In this document: in pieces, positions 6,825 through 15,634 of the stretch | How positions within the stretch are numbered: position 1 is the first letter of the stretch | Layout of the letters: every line of letters begins with the position of its first letter | Assembly (NCBI RefSeq): GCF_002117485.1 | Contig: NZ_CP021030.1 | Span: forward strand, 2,545,001 to 2,609,000 | Reading direction: 5' to 3' | Length of the DNA: 64,000 nt | Origin: Rhizobium sp. NXC14 | GTDB taxonomy: Bacteria > Pseudomonadota > Alphaproteobacteria > Rhizobiales > Rhizobiaceae | Notes under the pieces: model-generated | What the model was told of the DNA's origin: nothing | What the model saw: the letters and a program-made list of their open reading frames with translations, nothing else | Databases searched by the model: none | Program-made: the position numbers and the translations under genes

Positions 6825-9020
6825 CTACTGGTTGGCGGCGACCGGACGCACCAGCGGAGTGACGCGACGGATGGTGACGCGGCGGTTTTCCTGTTCGGGG
6901 CCTGACGTGTTGACCTTCAAGTAACGTTCGCCGTAGCCCTGCGTCGCCATGTTTTCCGGCGGAATGCCATAGACGTCGGAGAGCACATTGGCGACCGATT
7001 CCGCCCGCTGGTCGGAGAGGACCAGGTTGCTCTGGTCGGAACCGACGGCATCCGTATGGCCCTCGATCAGGAAGGTCTCGCTCGGATCTTTCTTCAGAAC
7101 CTGGCTGATCGCGTCGGCAACCTTGCGCAATGTGCGCGCCTGGGTCATCGGGATCTCGGCGCTGCCGGTCGCGAAGGTGATCGTATCGAGGTCGATGCGG
7201 CGCACCTTGTCGCGAATACGGGCAGAATACTTCACTTCGTCAAGCGAATAGACACGCTCCACCTGCTCGACGGGCGGTTCGCTGAGGAATTCGTAATAGT
7301 CCCGGTCAGGATCGCTGCTGGTGTCGATGATATAGTCGTTAAGCGGGACACGCAGCCGCATCGGCGGCAGATCAGCGCCCGGGTCATCGAAATAGCCGCG
7401 ATCAGGATCTTCGTAGAGATCAGGTGAGTAGTAGAGCACGTATTCGCGCCCGCGGGAATCGACGCGCGACCGCTGGATGATGTCGCCGTAGCGGTTGCGA
7501 ATGGTGACGATCCGATAGCCTTCCGGCCGGGTGATGATCTCGCGATAGCGATTGTCCGGGAGCTCTTCATAGATCGGCCGTTCACCGTCGCGCAGGAACC
7601 GCCTGTCGTCGTCGCTACGCACGATCACTTGATTGTTGTACTGGATGATCACCCGGTTATCGTCCGTTTGATCCTCGATGCGCGCTCCCTCGGGACGGGC
7701 AAATTGCGGCCGGGTGTCGAGCCTCGTGCCCTTCTCGCTGGTGACCGCCTCGAGCTTGATCAACGGCGCCGCAGCGGCGGCAGGAGCCTGCGCATCCGCA
7801 TCCGAGGTCGGCACCTTCACCTCCTGGCTTTCGGCCCGCAGCTTGTCGCGGTCACGGCGACCTTCCCGCCCCTTGCTGCGATCGGCATCCTTGTCGCTGT
7901 CAAGCACGGCGGCACCGTTCTCGACCGGCAGCACGACGGTCTCGTTGCTCTTGGCCGGATCTGCGGCGATCTTTTTCCGGCGCTCCAGCTCCTCGGGAGA
8001 AACCTTTTCCGGTGCCGGAATGGCCTGCTCCACCTGCTGTCCGCCGCTGGCTTCCGGCAGCGGCTGGGCCGTGTCGGTGGCGGGCGCAGCCGGCTCTTCG
8101 CCGGCGGGCTGTTTGGCGGCGGGTTGCTCAGCGGTGGGTTGCTCAGCGGTGGGCTGTTTGGCGGCAGGCTTGGCAGCCGTGCCATCCGTCGGCGCTTCGG
8201 CTGGCGCAGCTTCGGGAGCGGCCGCCTTTTCTTCGGCTGGCTTCACCGCCGGGGCTGCAGCCTCGCCCTTCTTCGGCTTCTTGGCTGGCGCTTCGGCAGC
8301 GGGTTTTGCTTCCGGCTCAACTGCGGGCTTGGCCTGTTCCTCGGTGGGCGTCACCGCCTCGGGAGCGGCGGTCTCGGTCTTAGCCTTGCCCTTATCTCGG
8401 CTCTGGGCCTTGTCCTGACCCTTCTTGCCGCCTTCCGGCTTGACCTCGGGCTGGGCCTGTTCGGTCTCCGGCTGGGCTTGCTTTGCCGCCGGCTGCTGTT
8501 CAGGGGCCGGCTGAGCTTCCGGCTCGGCCTGCTCAGTCTGCTGCTTCTTCGGCTTTCTCGGCTTTTCCTGCGTTACCGGCTGCTGTTCTTCCTGTTGCGG
8601 CTCGGCCTCCGGCTGGGCTGCCTGCTTGGCTTTCCGCTCCGGCTTGCTCTCGGCCTTCGGCGCGGGCTCCTCCTTCGGCGCTTCGGCCTTCGGCGGTTCC
8701 GGCTCCGCCTTGGGTTCGGGCGCCGGCGCCTCCTTGCGCTCGGCCTTCGGCTTCTCGGCAGGCGCCTCCTTCGGCTGCTCGGCGGCCGGCGCCTGTTCGG
8801 CCGGGGCTTCCCCCTTCTGCTTGCGCTTCTTCTTCAAGAGTTCCTCTTCGGAGGGCGCGTCCTGCGCCACTTCGAAGCTGCCCTGTTCGATCTGCCGTAC
8901 GGCCGCAGCCTCGGTCGTAGCGCCGCGCGCGGCCGCCACTGCCGATGCCGGCTGCAGCGCCAACGAGAGAGAAAGCAGCGGGAAAGCTGCGCTTGCAAAC
9001 AATCTTGATTTCTTGCCCAT
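6825..9020 (-). CDS. OmpA-family outer membrane / peptidoglycan-binding protein with long low-complexity linker
   Basis: The 731-residue protein starts MGKKSRLFASAAFPLLS with a signal peptide (to about residue 30). GAGGAAACCCG precedes ATG 9020, and the extension to 9119 lacks support. Residues about 60-340 are almost only Pro, Ala, Glu, Lys and Gln, with near-repeats such as AEQPTAEQPAAKQP. A globular segment (about 400-590) carries RPEGYRIVTIRNRYGD-type repeats. The C-terminal OmpA domain (about 600-715) includes TFATGSAEIP, LIEGHTDAVGSD and LSDQRAESVANVL. It should bind peptidoglycan and span the periplasm. The repeat region may vary in length between strains. Confidence 0.85.
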   Translation of the reverse strand: MGKKSRLFASAAFPLLSLSLALQPASAVAAARGATTEAAAVRQIEQGSFEVAQDAPSEEELLKKKRKQKGEAPAEQAPAAEQPKEAPAEKPKAERKEAPAPEPKAEPEPPKAEAPKEEPAPKAESKPERKAKQAAQPEAEPQQEEQQPVTQEKPRKPKKQQTEQAEPEAQPAPEQQPAAKQAQPETEQAQPEVKPEGGKKGQDKAQSRDKGKAKTETAAPEAVTPTEEQAKPAVEPEAKPAAEAPAKKPKKGEAAAPAVKPAEEKAAAPEAAPAEAPTDGTAAKPAAKQPTAEQPTAEQPAAKQPAGEEPAAPATDTAQPLPEASGGQQVEQAIPAPEKVSPEELERRKKIAADPAKSNETVVLPVENGAAVLDSDKDADRSKGREGRRDRDKLRAESQEVKVPTSDADAQAPAAAAAPLIKLEAVTSEKGTRLDTRPQFARPEGARIEDQTDDNRVIIQYNNQVIVRSDDDRRFLRDGERPIYEELPDNRYREIITRPEGYRIVTIRNRYGDIIQRSRVDSRGREYVLYYSPDLYEDPDRGYFDDPGADLPPMRLRVPLNDYIIDTSSDPDRDYYEFLSEPPVEQVERVYSLDEVKYSARIRDKVRRIDLDTITFATGSAEIPMTQARTLRKVADAISQVLKKDPSETFLIEGHTDAVGSDQSNLVLSDQRAESVANVLSDVYGIPPENMATQGYGERYLKVNTSGPEQENRRVTIRRVTPLVRPVAANQ

Positions 9021-9350
9021 CGGGTTTCCTCGATCCTGTTTGAGCTTCCTGAAGGCCGACAGGCCTCGGTTCGCCCTAGTTTCGCAATGAGGCGAAACGG
9101 CGAATTGGCAAAGTGCCAAACCGCCGATTTGTTCCGTTTCTAGGAATCAGCGGATTAACCTCCGGTGAATGTTGCAGTCTGCTTTCGTTCATCTCACCTG
9201 TTATTTGCACCGCACAATTGGTGGGAATTTCTGTTGCATTTCCGTGAAAAAAAGTCTGATTATCGCCGCAAGGCGGTGCCCGTCACCGTTGAACAGCAGC
9301 CGTCAGCCCAAGAGAAAAAAGCGCGATGGCTACCAACAGAGAGGATCCTC
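9021..9350. other. Intergenic region between divergent OmpA-family and amino acid binding protein genes
   Basis: About 330 bases hold the promoters of both genes. A frame continuing upstream of the binding protein to GTG 9165 is not supported, because the signal peptide starts only at 9351. I see no tRNA, riboswitch or clear operator. Confidence 0.4.
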
Positions 9351-10124
9351 ATGCATATCTCCACCCGTATCTTCGCGGCAGCCTCGATCGCGGCAATGTC
9401 GCTCTTTGCCGGTTCGGCCATGGCCGATGGCGAGAAATACGTGATCGGCACCGATTCGACCTATCCGCCCTTCGAATTCGTCGATGCCAGCGGCACCATC
9501 CAGGGCTTCGACATCGATATCGCCAAGGCGCTCTGTGCCGAGATGAAAGCGGAATGCTCCTTCGTCAGCACCGATTGGGACGGCATCATCCCGGCTCTGA
9601 ACGCCAAGAAGTTCGATATGATCGTCTCCTCCATGTCGATCACGCCGGAGCGCCTGAAGCTCGTCGACTTCTCCAACAAGTACTACAACACGCCTCCGGC
9701 CATCGCCGTGCCGAAGGATTCGAAGATCACTGACGTTGCCGGCCTCAAGGGCAAGGTGATCGGCGCACAGACTTCCACGACGCATGCCAACTACGCCGAG
9801 AAGCACCTCGCCGATACCGAGCTGAAGCTCTATCCCACCGCCGACGAATACAAGCTTGACGTTTCCAGCGGCCGTGTCGATGCCGTCATCGACGACGTCG
9901 TCGTTCTCTCCGAATGGGTCAAGTCCGACGCCGGCGCCTGCTGCAAGATCCTGACGACCCTGCCGGTCGACAAGGAAATCAACGGCGAAGGAGCAGGCAT
10001 CGCCATCCGCAAGGGAGATCCGCTGAAGGAAAAGCTCAACACGGCGATCGCAGCGATCCGCGCCAACGGCGAATACAAGAAGATCCAGGACAAGTACTTC
10101 GATTTCGACGTTTACGGCGAATAA
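9351..10124 (+). CDS. Polar/basic amino acid ABC transporter periplasmic binding protein
   Basis: The 257-residue mature-type protein starts MHISTRIFAAASIAAMSLFAGSAMA, a signal peptide cleaved near AMA-DG, with GAGGATCCTC upstream of ATG 9351. The body is a family 3 solute-binding protein: YVIGTDSTYPPFEFVD, GFDIDIAKALCAEM, DWDGIIPALNAKKFD and SMSITPERLKLVDFS. These match lysine/arginine/ornithine/histidine (ArgT/HisJ, opine) binders. It is followed by a terminator hairpin and then two permease genes, the usual order for this uptake system. Substrate choice between basic amino acids and opines cannot be made from sequence alone. Confidence 0.88.
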   Translation: MHISTRIFAAASIAAMSLFAGSAMADGEKYVIGTDSTYPPFEFVDASGTIQGFDIDIAKALCAEMKAECSFVSTDWDGIIPALNAKKFDMIVSSMSITPERLKLVDFSNKYYNTPPAIAVPKDSKITDVAGLKGKVIGAQTSTTHANYAEKHLADTELKLYPTADEYKLDVSSGRVDAVIDDVVVLSEWVKSDAGACCKILTTLPVDKEINGEGAGIAIRKGDPLKEKLNTAIAAIRANGEYKKIQDKYFDFDVYGE

Positions 10125-10151
10125 GAAATTCGGTATCTGGCCGATCAAGCG

Positions 10152-10187
10152 AATGGCGGAAGGCTTGCTCTTCCGCCATTTTTGTTT
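10152..10187 (+). terminator. Intra-operonic terminator between binding protein and permease genes
   Basis: AATGGCGGAAG (10152-10162) and CTTCCGCCATT (10170-10180) form a perfect 11-bp stem with a 7-base loop, followed by TTTGTTT. Placed between the binding protein and its permeases, it probably gives partial termination, so that binding protein mRNA exceeds permease mRNA. Confidence 0.75.
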
Positions 10188-10237
10188 GACAAAGGTGGCA
10201 AGATCAAAACGGCAAAAGCCGTGAGGGGAATTCTCGC

Positions 10238-11044
10238 ATGGGCGGATTGTTTTCCGCGCTTGGCTCCTTCTGGAGCTCACTTGTGCACATTTTCGATCCG
10301 CTATGCGGACCCGTCGGCATCTTCACCTGGTTGGGTCAGTCGACGATACTTGCCTGTGGCGATACTGGCTGGGGCGACGAGATCGCCCTTGGGCTGCAGG
10401 TCACCGTATCGGTGGCGATCGTCACCCTGCCCATCGGCCTCGTCATCGGTTTCCTTGTCGCGCTCGGCCAGCAGTCGGACGAAAAGTCCCTGAGGCTGGC
10501 GGCCGGTATCTATACGACGATCTTTCGCGGCCTGCCGGAGCTTCTGACGCTCTTCATCATCTATTACGGCATGCAGATGCTCATCCAGTCTCTCCTGGAG
10601 CTTGCCGGCTATGTCGGGCCGCCGATCGAAATCAATGCTTTCTTCGCCGGCGTCATCGCGCTGTCGGTCGTCTTTTCCGCCTATTGCTCGGAAGTACTGC
10701 TCTCGGCCTTTCGCGCCATTCCCAAGGGCCAATATGAGGCCGGAGACGCGCTGGGCCTGCATCGCGGCCGCACTCTGCGCCTCATCGTTCTGCCGCAGCT
10801 CATACGCATCGCGCTACCCGGCCTCACAAATCTCTGGATGGTGCTTCTGAAAGACACATCCTACGTCTCGATCATCAGCTTGGCCGACATCCTGCGCCAG
10901 ACGAACGTTGCCGTGCGGGTGACCAAGGAACCCTTCTTTTTTTATGGCATCGCCTGCTGTCTCTATCTGGTGCTCGCCATCCTCTCCTCCTTCCTGCTCG
11001 CCTATGTCGATCGCTGGGCCAAGCGTTCGGAGGTCCGTCGATGA
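10238..11044 (+). CDS. Polar amino acid ABC transporter permease
   Basis: The 268-residue protein of the HisM/HisQ family has about five membrane helices and the EAA loop EAGDALGLHRGRTLRLIVLP that contacts the ATPase. An N-terminal segment of about 40 residues with FDPLCGPVG precedes the first helix. GAGGGGAATTCTCGC lies upstream of ATG 10238. The next permease starts with an ATGA overlap at 11041. Together with the binding protein at 9351 it forms an amino acid importer. No ATP-binding gene follows, so an ATPase encoded elsewhere must energise it. Confidence 0.88.
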   Translation: MGGLFSALGSFWSSLVHIFDPLCGPVGIFTWLGQSTILACGDTGWGDEIALGLQVTVSVAIVTLPIGLVIGFLVALGQQSDEKSLRLAAGIYTTIFRGLPELLTLFIIYYGMQMLIQSLLELAGYVGPPIEINAFFAGVIALSVVFSAYCSEVLLSAFRAIPKGQYEAGDALGLHRGRTLRLIVLPQLIRIALPGLTNLWMVLLKDTSYVSIISLADILRQTNVAVRVTKEPFFFYGIACCLYLVLAILSSFLLAYVDRWAKRSEVRR

Positions 11045-11871
11045 GCTACGCCGAAACATTGATCCCGCCGCAGCCCGCGCCGCGCCAGGTGGCGAAGCCG
11101 ATGACAACGGCACGTTTTGCCGGCTGTATCTTCGTCGCATTTTGGGCCATGCTGGCCGCGCTGCTGATCTTCACCGTCATCAATGGCTGGGATATCGAGA
11201 AATTCACCCGCTATGGCCCCCGCTATCTGCACGGCCTCTGGGTGACGCTCAGTCTTGTAGCCATTTCGGTGGTCTGCGGCGCACTCCTGTCGCTGCCGCT
11301 TGCTATGGCGCGCTTGTCGAAAAACAACCTGCTGAACTGGCTTTCCTATGCCTATATTTATTTCTTCCGCGGCACACCGCTGCTTGCCCAGCTCTTCCTG
11401 GTCTATTACGGCCTCGGCGTATTCCGCCCCCAGCTGGAAGCCGTCGGCCTCTGGTGGTTCTTCCGAGACGCGTGGTATTGCGGCCTGTTCGCCATGACCA
11501 TCAATACCGCGGCCTACCAGGCGGAGATTCTGCGCGGCGCAATCGAAAGCGTACCGCACGGGCAGCGCGAAGCAGCGGCTGCCCTCGGAATCCATAGGAG
11601 CATCGCCTTCCGCAAGATCATCCTGCCGCAGGCCTTCATCGTGGCGCTTCGCCCCTACGGCAACGAGATCATCCTATTGATCAAAGGCTCGGCCGTGGTG
11701 GCCATCATCACAGTGCTCGATCTGATGGGCGAAACGCGCTACGCCTTCTCCCGCACCTTCGACTACCAGACCTATCTCTGGGCAGCGATCTTCTATCTCA
11801 CCATCGTCGAGGCGCTGCGCCATCTCTGGGCCTGGATTGAGCGTCGCCTGACGCGGCATCTGAAACGGTAG
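11041..11871 (+). CDS. Polar amino acid ABC transporter permease (second subunit)
   Basis: The 276-residue membrane protein is the partner of the permease at 10238 and overlaps it by four bases (ATGA). It has about five helices and an EAA loop, REAAAALGIHRSIAFRKIIL. A segment of about 45 residues before the first strong helix is slightly long for the family. It should form a heterodimeric channel with the upstream permease. The transcription unit appears to end here: the next 210 bases hold no gene on this strand until the usg gene. Confidence 0.88.
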   Translation: MSYAETLIPPQPAPRQVAKPMTTARFAGCIFVAFWAMLAALLIFTVINGWDIEKFTRYGPRYLHGLWVTLSLVAISVVCGALLSLPLAMARLSKNNLLNWLSYAYIYFFRGTPLLAQLFLVYYGLGVFRPQLEAVGLWWFFRDAWYCGLFAMTINTAAYQAEILRGAIESVPHGQREAAAALGIHRSIAFRKIILPQAFIVALRPYGNEIILLIKGSAVVAIITVLDLMGETRYAFSRTFDYQTYLWAAIFYLTIVEALRHLWAWIERRLTRHLKR

Positions 11872-12081
11872 GCATAACGCCGAAAAGTACAATCGTTTCT
11901 GGGACAGCGATTGCTCAAACCGGCATGGCAGCACTCGCTTCGCTATGCTGCCAAGCACTTGAAAATAAAAAAGAATACTTCCTCGGCAACGTATCTGTTA
12001 AGCTTGCGTTAACCATTCGCATGTTTCCATTTCGCCTAGCGCTAATAAAGCGCGAGTGGGAACGAGAAGAAGCTGAATACG

Positions 12082-12348
12082 ATGCACAAGGACATGGAAA
12101 AGCAACTGCAGGGCTACGGTCTGACAACTGCCCAGATCCTCTACCGCCTGCCGGATCACCCTACGATCCTGCAGACTTATGTCTGGCAGGATTATGACCT
12201 CGCCCCTGATTTTCCCGAAATGCGCGGTTTCCTGAAGTTCTGGCAGGAAAAGCTCGACGGACCGCTGCATTCGGTGCGCTACGTCCACCGCAAGCTGATC
12301 TCGGCCACCGAGTGGCGGGCGCTGAAGGGCGAGTTCATCCTGCACTGA
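12082..12348 (+). CDS. Usg family protein
   Basis: The 88-residue protein (MHKDMEKQLQGYGLTTAQIL, with PDFPEMRGFLKFWQ later) matches the Usg family of small alphaproteobacterial proteins of unknown function. The start could be ATG 12082 or the internal Met at codon 5; neither has a strong Shine-Dalgarno sequence. It is convergent with the DUF2270 gene, leaving a gap of about 10 bases. No signal peptide or membrane helix is visible. The name derives from early trp-region annotation and implies no function. Confidence 0.75.
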   Translation: MHKDMEKQLQGYGLTTAQILYRLPDHPTILQTYVWQDYDLAPDFPEMRGFLKFWQEKLDGPLHSVRYVHRKLISATEWRALKGEFILH

Positions 12349-12358
12349 TCTGAGCGCG

Positions 12359-13084
12359 TCAGACATGCGCTTCGCCGTGGCCGAATTCGCCTTCGTCACG
12401 GTCCGGGCGCAGCGCGAAGACGAGGATGCCGAGGTAGAAGACGACGACGCCGATGATGACGGCAAGGCCGGGAACCGGCCCGAGCACTGCGTTGTCGATG
12501 ACATAGGTCCAAGACTGCGCCTGCAGCGCTGGCATGCCCTCCGTCTGTAGCTTCGGCGTCGTGATCTTCAGACACCATGCCAGAAACAGGATGAAATACA
12601 TCCAGCCGTAATTACGCTTAAGCCGCCGGTGCATCGCCTCATGATAGCTGAGCAGAAAACGCGGCTTGCGCAGGCTGTTGGCGATGACCGTGGCCCATTC
12701 GCCCCGGGCCGCCGCGTCAGGCGCCAGGATCTGCGCGAAATAGTTTCGTTCGATTTGCCGGATTCGGGCACGGTAGATGTCAAAGAAGCGGTAGCGCCGC
12801 GCCTCGATCATCAGAAGCAGCGTCACCAGCATGATACCGAACAACAGCACGCCGTGATGCGAGGTCGGCGTCGACAACGACACCGAAAGCAGCGCCGCCA
12901 CCACGGTGATCGCCCAGTTGGACGTCCGGTCGATGCGGTCGCGCCAGCTCGTCATCCGCCCGAGCTCGCCGCGGTAATAGTGGCTAAGTGTATTGGTGAT
13001 CTCGCCCGGCGTCGTGGGCAGCAGCAAGGGGCGCTCACCCTCTTCTTCCCTTGCCGGTCGCATCCTGTCTTGCTCCGCTTCCAT
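12359..13084 (-). CDS. DUF2270 family integral membrane protein
   Basis: The 241-residue protein has a conserved front (TNTLSHYYRGELGRMTSWR) followed by two helices (WAITVVAALLSVS and GVLLFGIMLVTLLLMIE). A cytoplasmic segment with YRFFDIYRARIRQIERNYFA comes next, then two C-terminal helices. This is the DUF2270 layout. ATG 13084 has GGGAGGAAATGCC upstream, an excellent ribosome site. An open frame continuing to 13633 lies over the methyltransferase gene and is a shadow. Function is unknown. It is divergent from the methyltransferase gene with only about 115 bases between the starts. Confidence 0.8.
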   Translation of the reverse strand: MEAEQDRMRPAREEEGERPLLLPTTPGEITNTLSHYYRGELGRMTSWRDRIDRTSNWAITVVAALLSVSLSTPTSHHGVLLFGIMLVTLLLMIEARRYRFFDIYRARIRQIERNYFAQILAPDAAARGEWATVIANSLRKPRFLLSYHEAMHRRLKRNYGWMYFILFLAWCLKITTPKLQTEGMPALQAQSWTYVIDNAVLGPVPGLAVIIGVVVFYLGILVFALRPDRDEGEFGHGEAHV

Positions 13085-13198
13085 GGCATTTCCTCCCGTC
13101 GTCTTCTTTTCGGCCATTCTGCGCCTGTAGCCGCGCCATTGCAAAACATCGAAAGCCGCCGTAGAGCCATGCCTGAAAACAGAAGGACATGGACCGCG

Positions 13199-14017
13199 AT
13201 GGCAAAGAAGATCAACGAAGAAGCCCTTGCCGAGGCCTACAACCGCGCACTGGCGCTGGAGAAATCCGGTGATGTCGACGCGGCGGTGGCGGCCTACCAG
13301 GACGTTTTGGCGATCGATCCCGAGGATCACGGCGGAGCCGCCGTGCGCATCGCCGCGATGGGCCGCGGCGAAATCCCGGTCAAGGCTCCTGACGCCTATG
13401 TCGAAACGCTGTTCGATCAGCATGCCGAGGTGTTCGAGGACGTACTCGTCGAGCAACTCGGCTATCACGTGCCGATGCTGGTGCGCCAGCGCCTGCAGGC
13501 ATTGAAGCTCGGCCCGTTCAAGCGGCTGCTCGATCTCGGCTGCGGCACCGGTCTCACCGGCGGTGCGCTGCGCGACCTGTGCGAGGACATGACCGGCATC
13601 GACATATCGGAGAAGATGGTCGAGATCGCGCATGAAAAAGATCTTTACGAGACGCTATTCGTCGCCGAGGTCGAGGATTTCCTCGACGACAACGACGAGG
13701 AGGCGTTCGACCTCATCACCGCCACAGACGTGCTCCCCTATCTCGGTGCGCTCGAACCGCTCTTCTTCGGCGCCGCCGAAAACCTGATGCCGGGCGGTCT
13801 GTTCATCTTCTCCTCCGAAACCCTGCCCGAAGAGACGCTTGCCGGCCGCGCCTACATGGTCGGGCCGCATCAGCGCTTCGCCCATGCCGATACCTATGTC
13901 AGGGAACGTCTGACGGCGACCGGTTTCGAACTCGTCGAGGTATCAGAGATCAACGTCCGCATGGAAGACGGTCAGCCGACACCGGGCCACCTGGTGATCG
14001 CTCGATACATCGGCTGA
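13199..14017 (+). CDS. TPR-containing class I SAM-dependent methyltransferase
   Basis: The 272-residue protein begins MAKKINEEALAEAYNRALAL with one TPR-like helical hairpin (about residues 8-45). A class I methyltransferase domain follows, with motif I LLDLGCGTGLTGG, then MTGIDISEKMVEIA and FDLITATDVLPYLG. Such TPR-methyltransferases are common in rhizobia; the substrate is unknown. The start is taken as ATG 13199, with AGAAGGA 12 bases upstream. An in-frame ATG at 13169 is the alternative. The longer frame back to 12629 is antisense to the DUF2270 gene and is rejected. Confidence 0.82.
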   Translation: MAKKINEEALAEAYNRALALEKSGDVDAAVAAYQDVLAIDPEDHGGAAVRIAAMGRGEIPVKAPDAYVETLFDQHAEVFEDVLVEQLGYHVPMLVRQRLQALKLGPFKRLLDLGCGTGLTGGALRDLCEDMTGIDISEKMVEIAHEKDLYETLFVAEVEDFLDDNDEEAFDLITATDVLPYLGALEPLFFGAAENLMPGGLFIFSSETLPEETLAGRAYMVGPHQRFAHADTYVRERLTATGFELVEVSEINVRMEDGQPTPGHLVIARYIG

Positions 14018-14119
14018 GGGAATAGTCGCACGACTAGCGAAGTATGTATTGCGCGGCGCTTTCGGACCTGATACTTAGTCATTCGGTAAAGTTTTCTACC
14101 GGATAAGAAAGGTCGCCGC

Positions 14120-14806
14120 ATGTCGCTCGTGCTCTATGGGCATCCGCTCGCCTCCTTCTGCCACAAGGTGCTGATCGCGCTTTATGAAAACACGACTCCG
14201 TTCGAAAATCGCCTCGTCGATCTGTCCGACGAGGCTTCGCGCGCCGATCTCTTCCGCTTCTGGCCAATCGGCAAGATGCCTCTGTTGAGGGACGAGGCGC
14301 GCGACAGCACCATTCCCGAAACCACGATCATCATCGAATATCTCGACCATTACTATCCCGGCCCCGTGCGCCTGCTGCCGCTGGAGATCGATCGGGCGCT
14401 GCAGGTCCGCCTCTGGGACCGCTTCTTCGACCAATATGTCCAGGTGCCGATGCAGACCCTCGTCAGCCATCGCCGGCGTCCAGAGGGCACGGCAGACGAA
14501 ATAGAGATGGCCGCCTGCAAAGCGACGCTCACCACTGCCTATGCGATGATCGAAAAGCAGCTGGGCGAAAGCCCTTGGATAACAGGCGATGCCTTCACCA
14601 TGGCTGATTGCGCTGCAGCCCCGGCCCTCTTCTATGCCGAGACGCTGGTCCCGTTCTCACAGGAGCAGCCGAAACTTGGCGCCTATTACAACAGGCTGCT
14701 GGCGCGCCCGTCCTTCGCCAGGGCGCTGGAAGAGGCCCGCCCTTATTTCAAGTTCTATCCCTATCAGGACAGGCTGCCCGCCCGCTTTCGGGATGCGGCG
14801 GAATGA
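14120..14806 (+). CDS. Glutathione S-transferase family protein
   Basis: The 228-residue protein has an N-terminal thioredoxin fold (MSLVLYGHPLASFCHKVLIA, with Cys/Ser near residue 12-14) and the glutathione site IPETTIIIEYLD. Its all-helical C-terminal domain carries the folding motif ITGDAFTMADCAAAPALF. It is the first gene of a three-gene chain (GST, ArsR, SRPBCC) in which each start overlaps the previous stop as ATGA. This coupling suggests that the ArsR-type protein controls the GST and the SRPBCC protein. The physiological substrate is not evident. Confidence 0.88.
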   Translation: MSLVLYGHPLASFCHKVLIALYENTTPFENRLVDLSDEASRADLFRFWPIGKMPLLRDEARDSTIPETTIIIEYLDHYYPGPVRLLPLEIDRALQVRLWDRFFDQYVQVPMQTLVSHRRRPEGTADEIEMAACKATLTTAYAMIEKQLGESPWITGDAFTMADCAAAPALFYAETLVPFSQEQPKLGAYYNRLLARPSFARALEEARPYFKFYPYQDRLPARFRDAAE

Positions 14807-15144
14807 TCGAAAACCAGGCGGATCTAGACCGCATGTTCCACGCGCTTTCCGACCGCAGCCGCCGCGGGATGATCGACCGCCTCGGCCGCGGCCCGGCCTC
14901 GGTCACCGAACTGGCCGCACCGCTCGCCGTCGCCCTGCCGACGGTGATGAAACATCTGCAGGTGTTGGAGGAGAGCGGCCTCGTGCTGTCCGAAAAATCC
15001 GGCCGGGTGCGAACCTATCGCCTGCAGCAGGATGCGCTCGCCGCTATCGAGCGCTGGGTGGAACAGCGAAAGACCCGCTGGAACGCCGCCTTTGACAGGT
15101 TGGATCAATTTCTCGCCGATGAGCCGGAGACCCTCCCCGAATGA
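14803..15144 (+). CDS. ArsR-family winged-helix transcriptional regulator
   Basis: The 113-residue protein is a compact winged helix: MFHALSDRSRRGMIDRLGRG, then VTELAAPLAVALPTVMKHLQ as helix-turn-helix, then ESGLVLSEKSGRVRTYRL as the wing. It lacks the CxC metal site of ArsR/SmtB and belongs to the group usually found beside SRPBCC (AHSA1) proteins. It overlaps the GST stop and the next gene start (ATGA at both ends), which favours this start over the longer frame from 14608. Confidence 0.88.
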   Translation: MIENQADLDRMFHALSDRSRRGMIDRLGRGPASVTELAAPLAVALPTVMKHLQVLEESGLVLSEKSGRVRTYRLQQDALAAIERWVEQRKTRWNAAFDRLDQFLADEPETLPE

Positions 15145-15617
15145 CGACACGCTCTGCCGAACATACCACCTTCGTCATCGAGCGCCGCCTGAAGGCGCCC
15201 GTCGCCCGGGTCTTTCGCGCCTGGTCGACGCCGGAGTCGAAGCGGCAATGGTTTGCCTGCCACGGCGAATGGGTGCCGCTGGAATATGCGCTCGATTTCA
15301 GGCCGGGCGGCACAGAGAGGAACTATACCGCCGACACCGATGGGCTTCTGCACGCCTATGACGCCCACTACATCGATATCGTGCCGGATACCCGCATCAT
15401 CTATGCCTATGAGATGAAGCTCGGCCAAACCCGCATCTCAGCCTCGCTCGTCACCGTCGCCTTCAACGTCGAACCCAGCGGCACCAGAATGGTCTTCACC
15501 GAGCAAGTGGTTTTCCTCGACGGCTACGCCGACAACGGCGCTCGCCTTCAGGGCACCGAGATCGGCCTCGGCAATCTCGAGCTCTTTCTCGAACGCAAGG
15601 CATGCCCAATTCACTAA
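15141..15617 (+). CDS. SRPBCC / AHSA1-domain protein
   Basis: The 158-residue protein has the AHSA1 fold signature: FVIERRLKAPVARVFRAWS at the front, FRPGGTERNY in the middle, and a final helix GNLELFLERK. The family forms a hydrophobic cavity that binds small hydrophobic ligands; the ligand here is unknown. It is the last gene of the GST-ArsR-SRPBCC chain and is convergent with the first DUF1801 gene, 17 bases away. The second ArsR-SRPBCC pair at 16.9-17.6 kb faces it from the other strand. Confidence 0.85.
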   Translation: MTTRSAEHTTFVIERRLKAPVARVFRAWSTPESKRQWFACHGEWVPLEYALDFRPGGTERNYTADTDGLLHAYDAHYIDIVPDTRIIYAYEMKLGQTRISASLVTVAFNVEPSGTRMVFTEQVVFLDGYADNGARLQGTEIGLGNLELFLERKACPIH

Positions 15618-15634
15618 CGCGGCCGGATGACCCG

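Noticed and set aside
7629..9008. Long plus-strand frame opposite the OmpA-family gene, rich in Gly/Leu/Arg
   Set aside because: It is the complement of the low-complexity Pro/Ala/Glu/Lys region and has no ribosome site or homology.
12629..13198. In-frame N-terminal extension of the TPR-methyltransferase
   Set aside because: It is antisense to the DUF2270 gene and the methyltransferase family begins near 13199.
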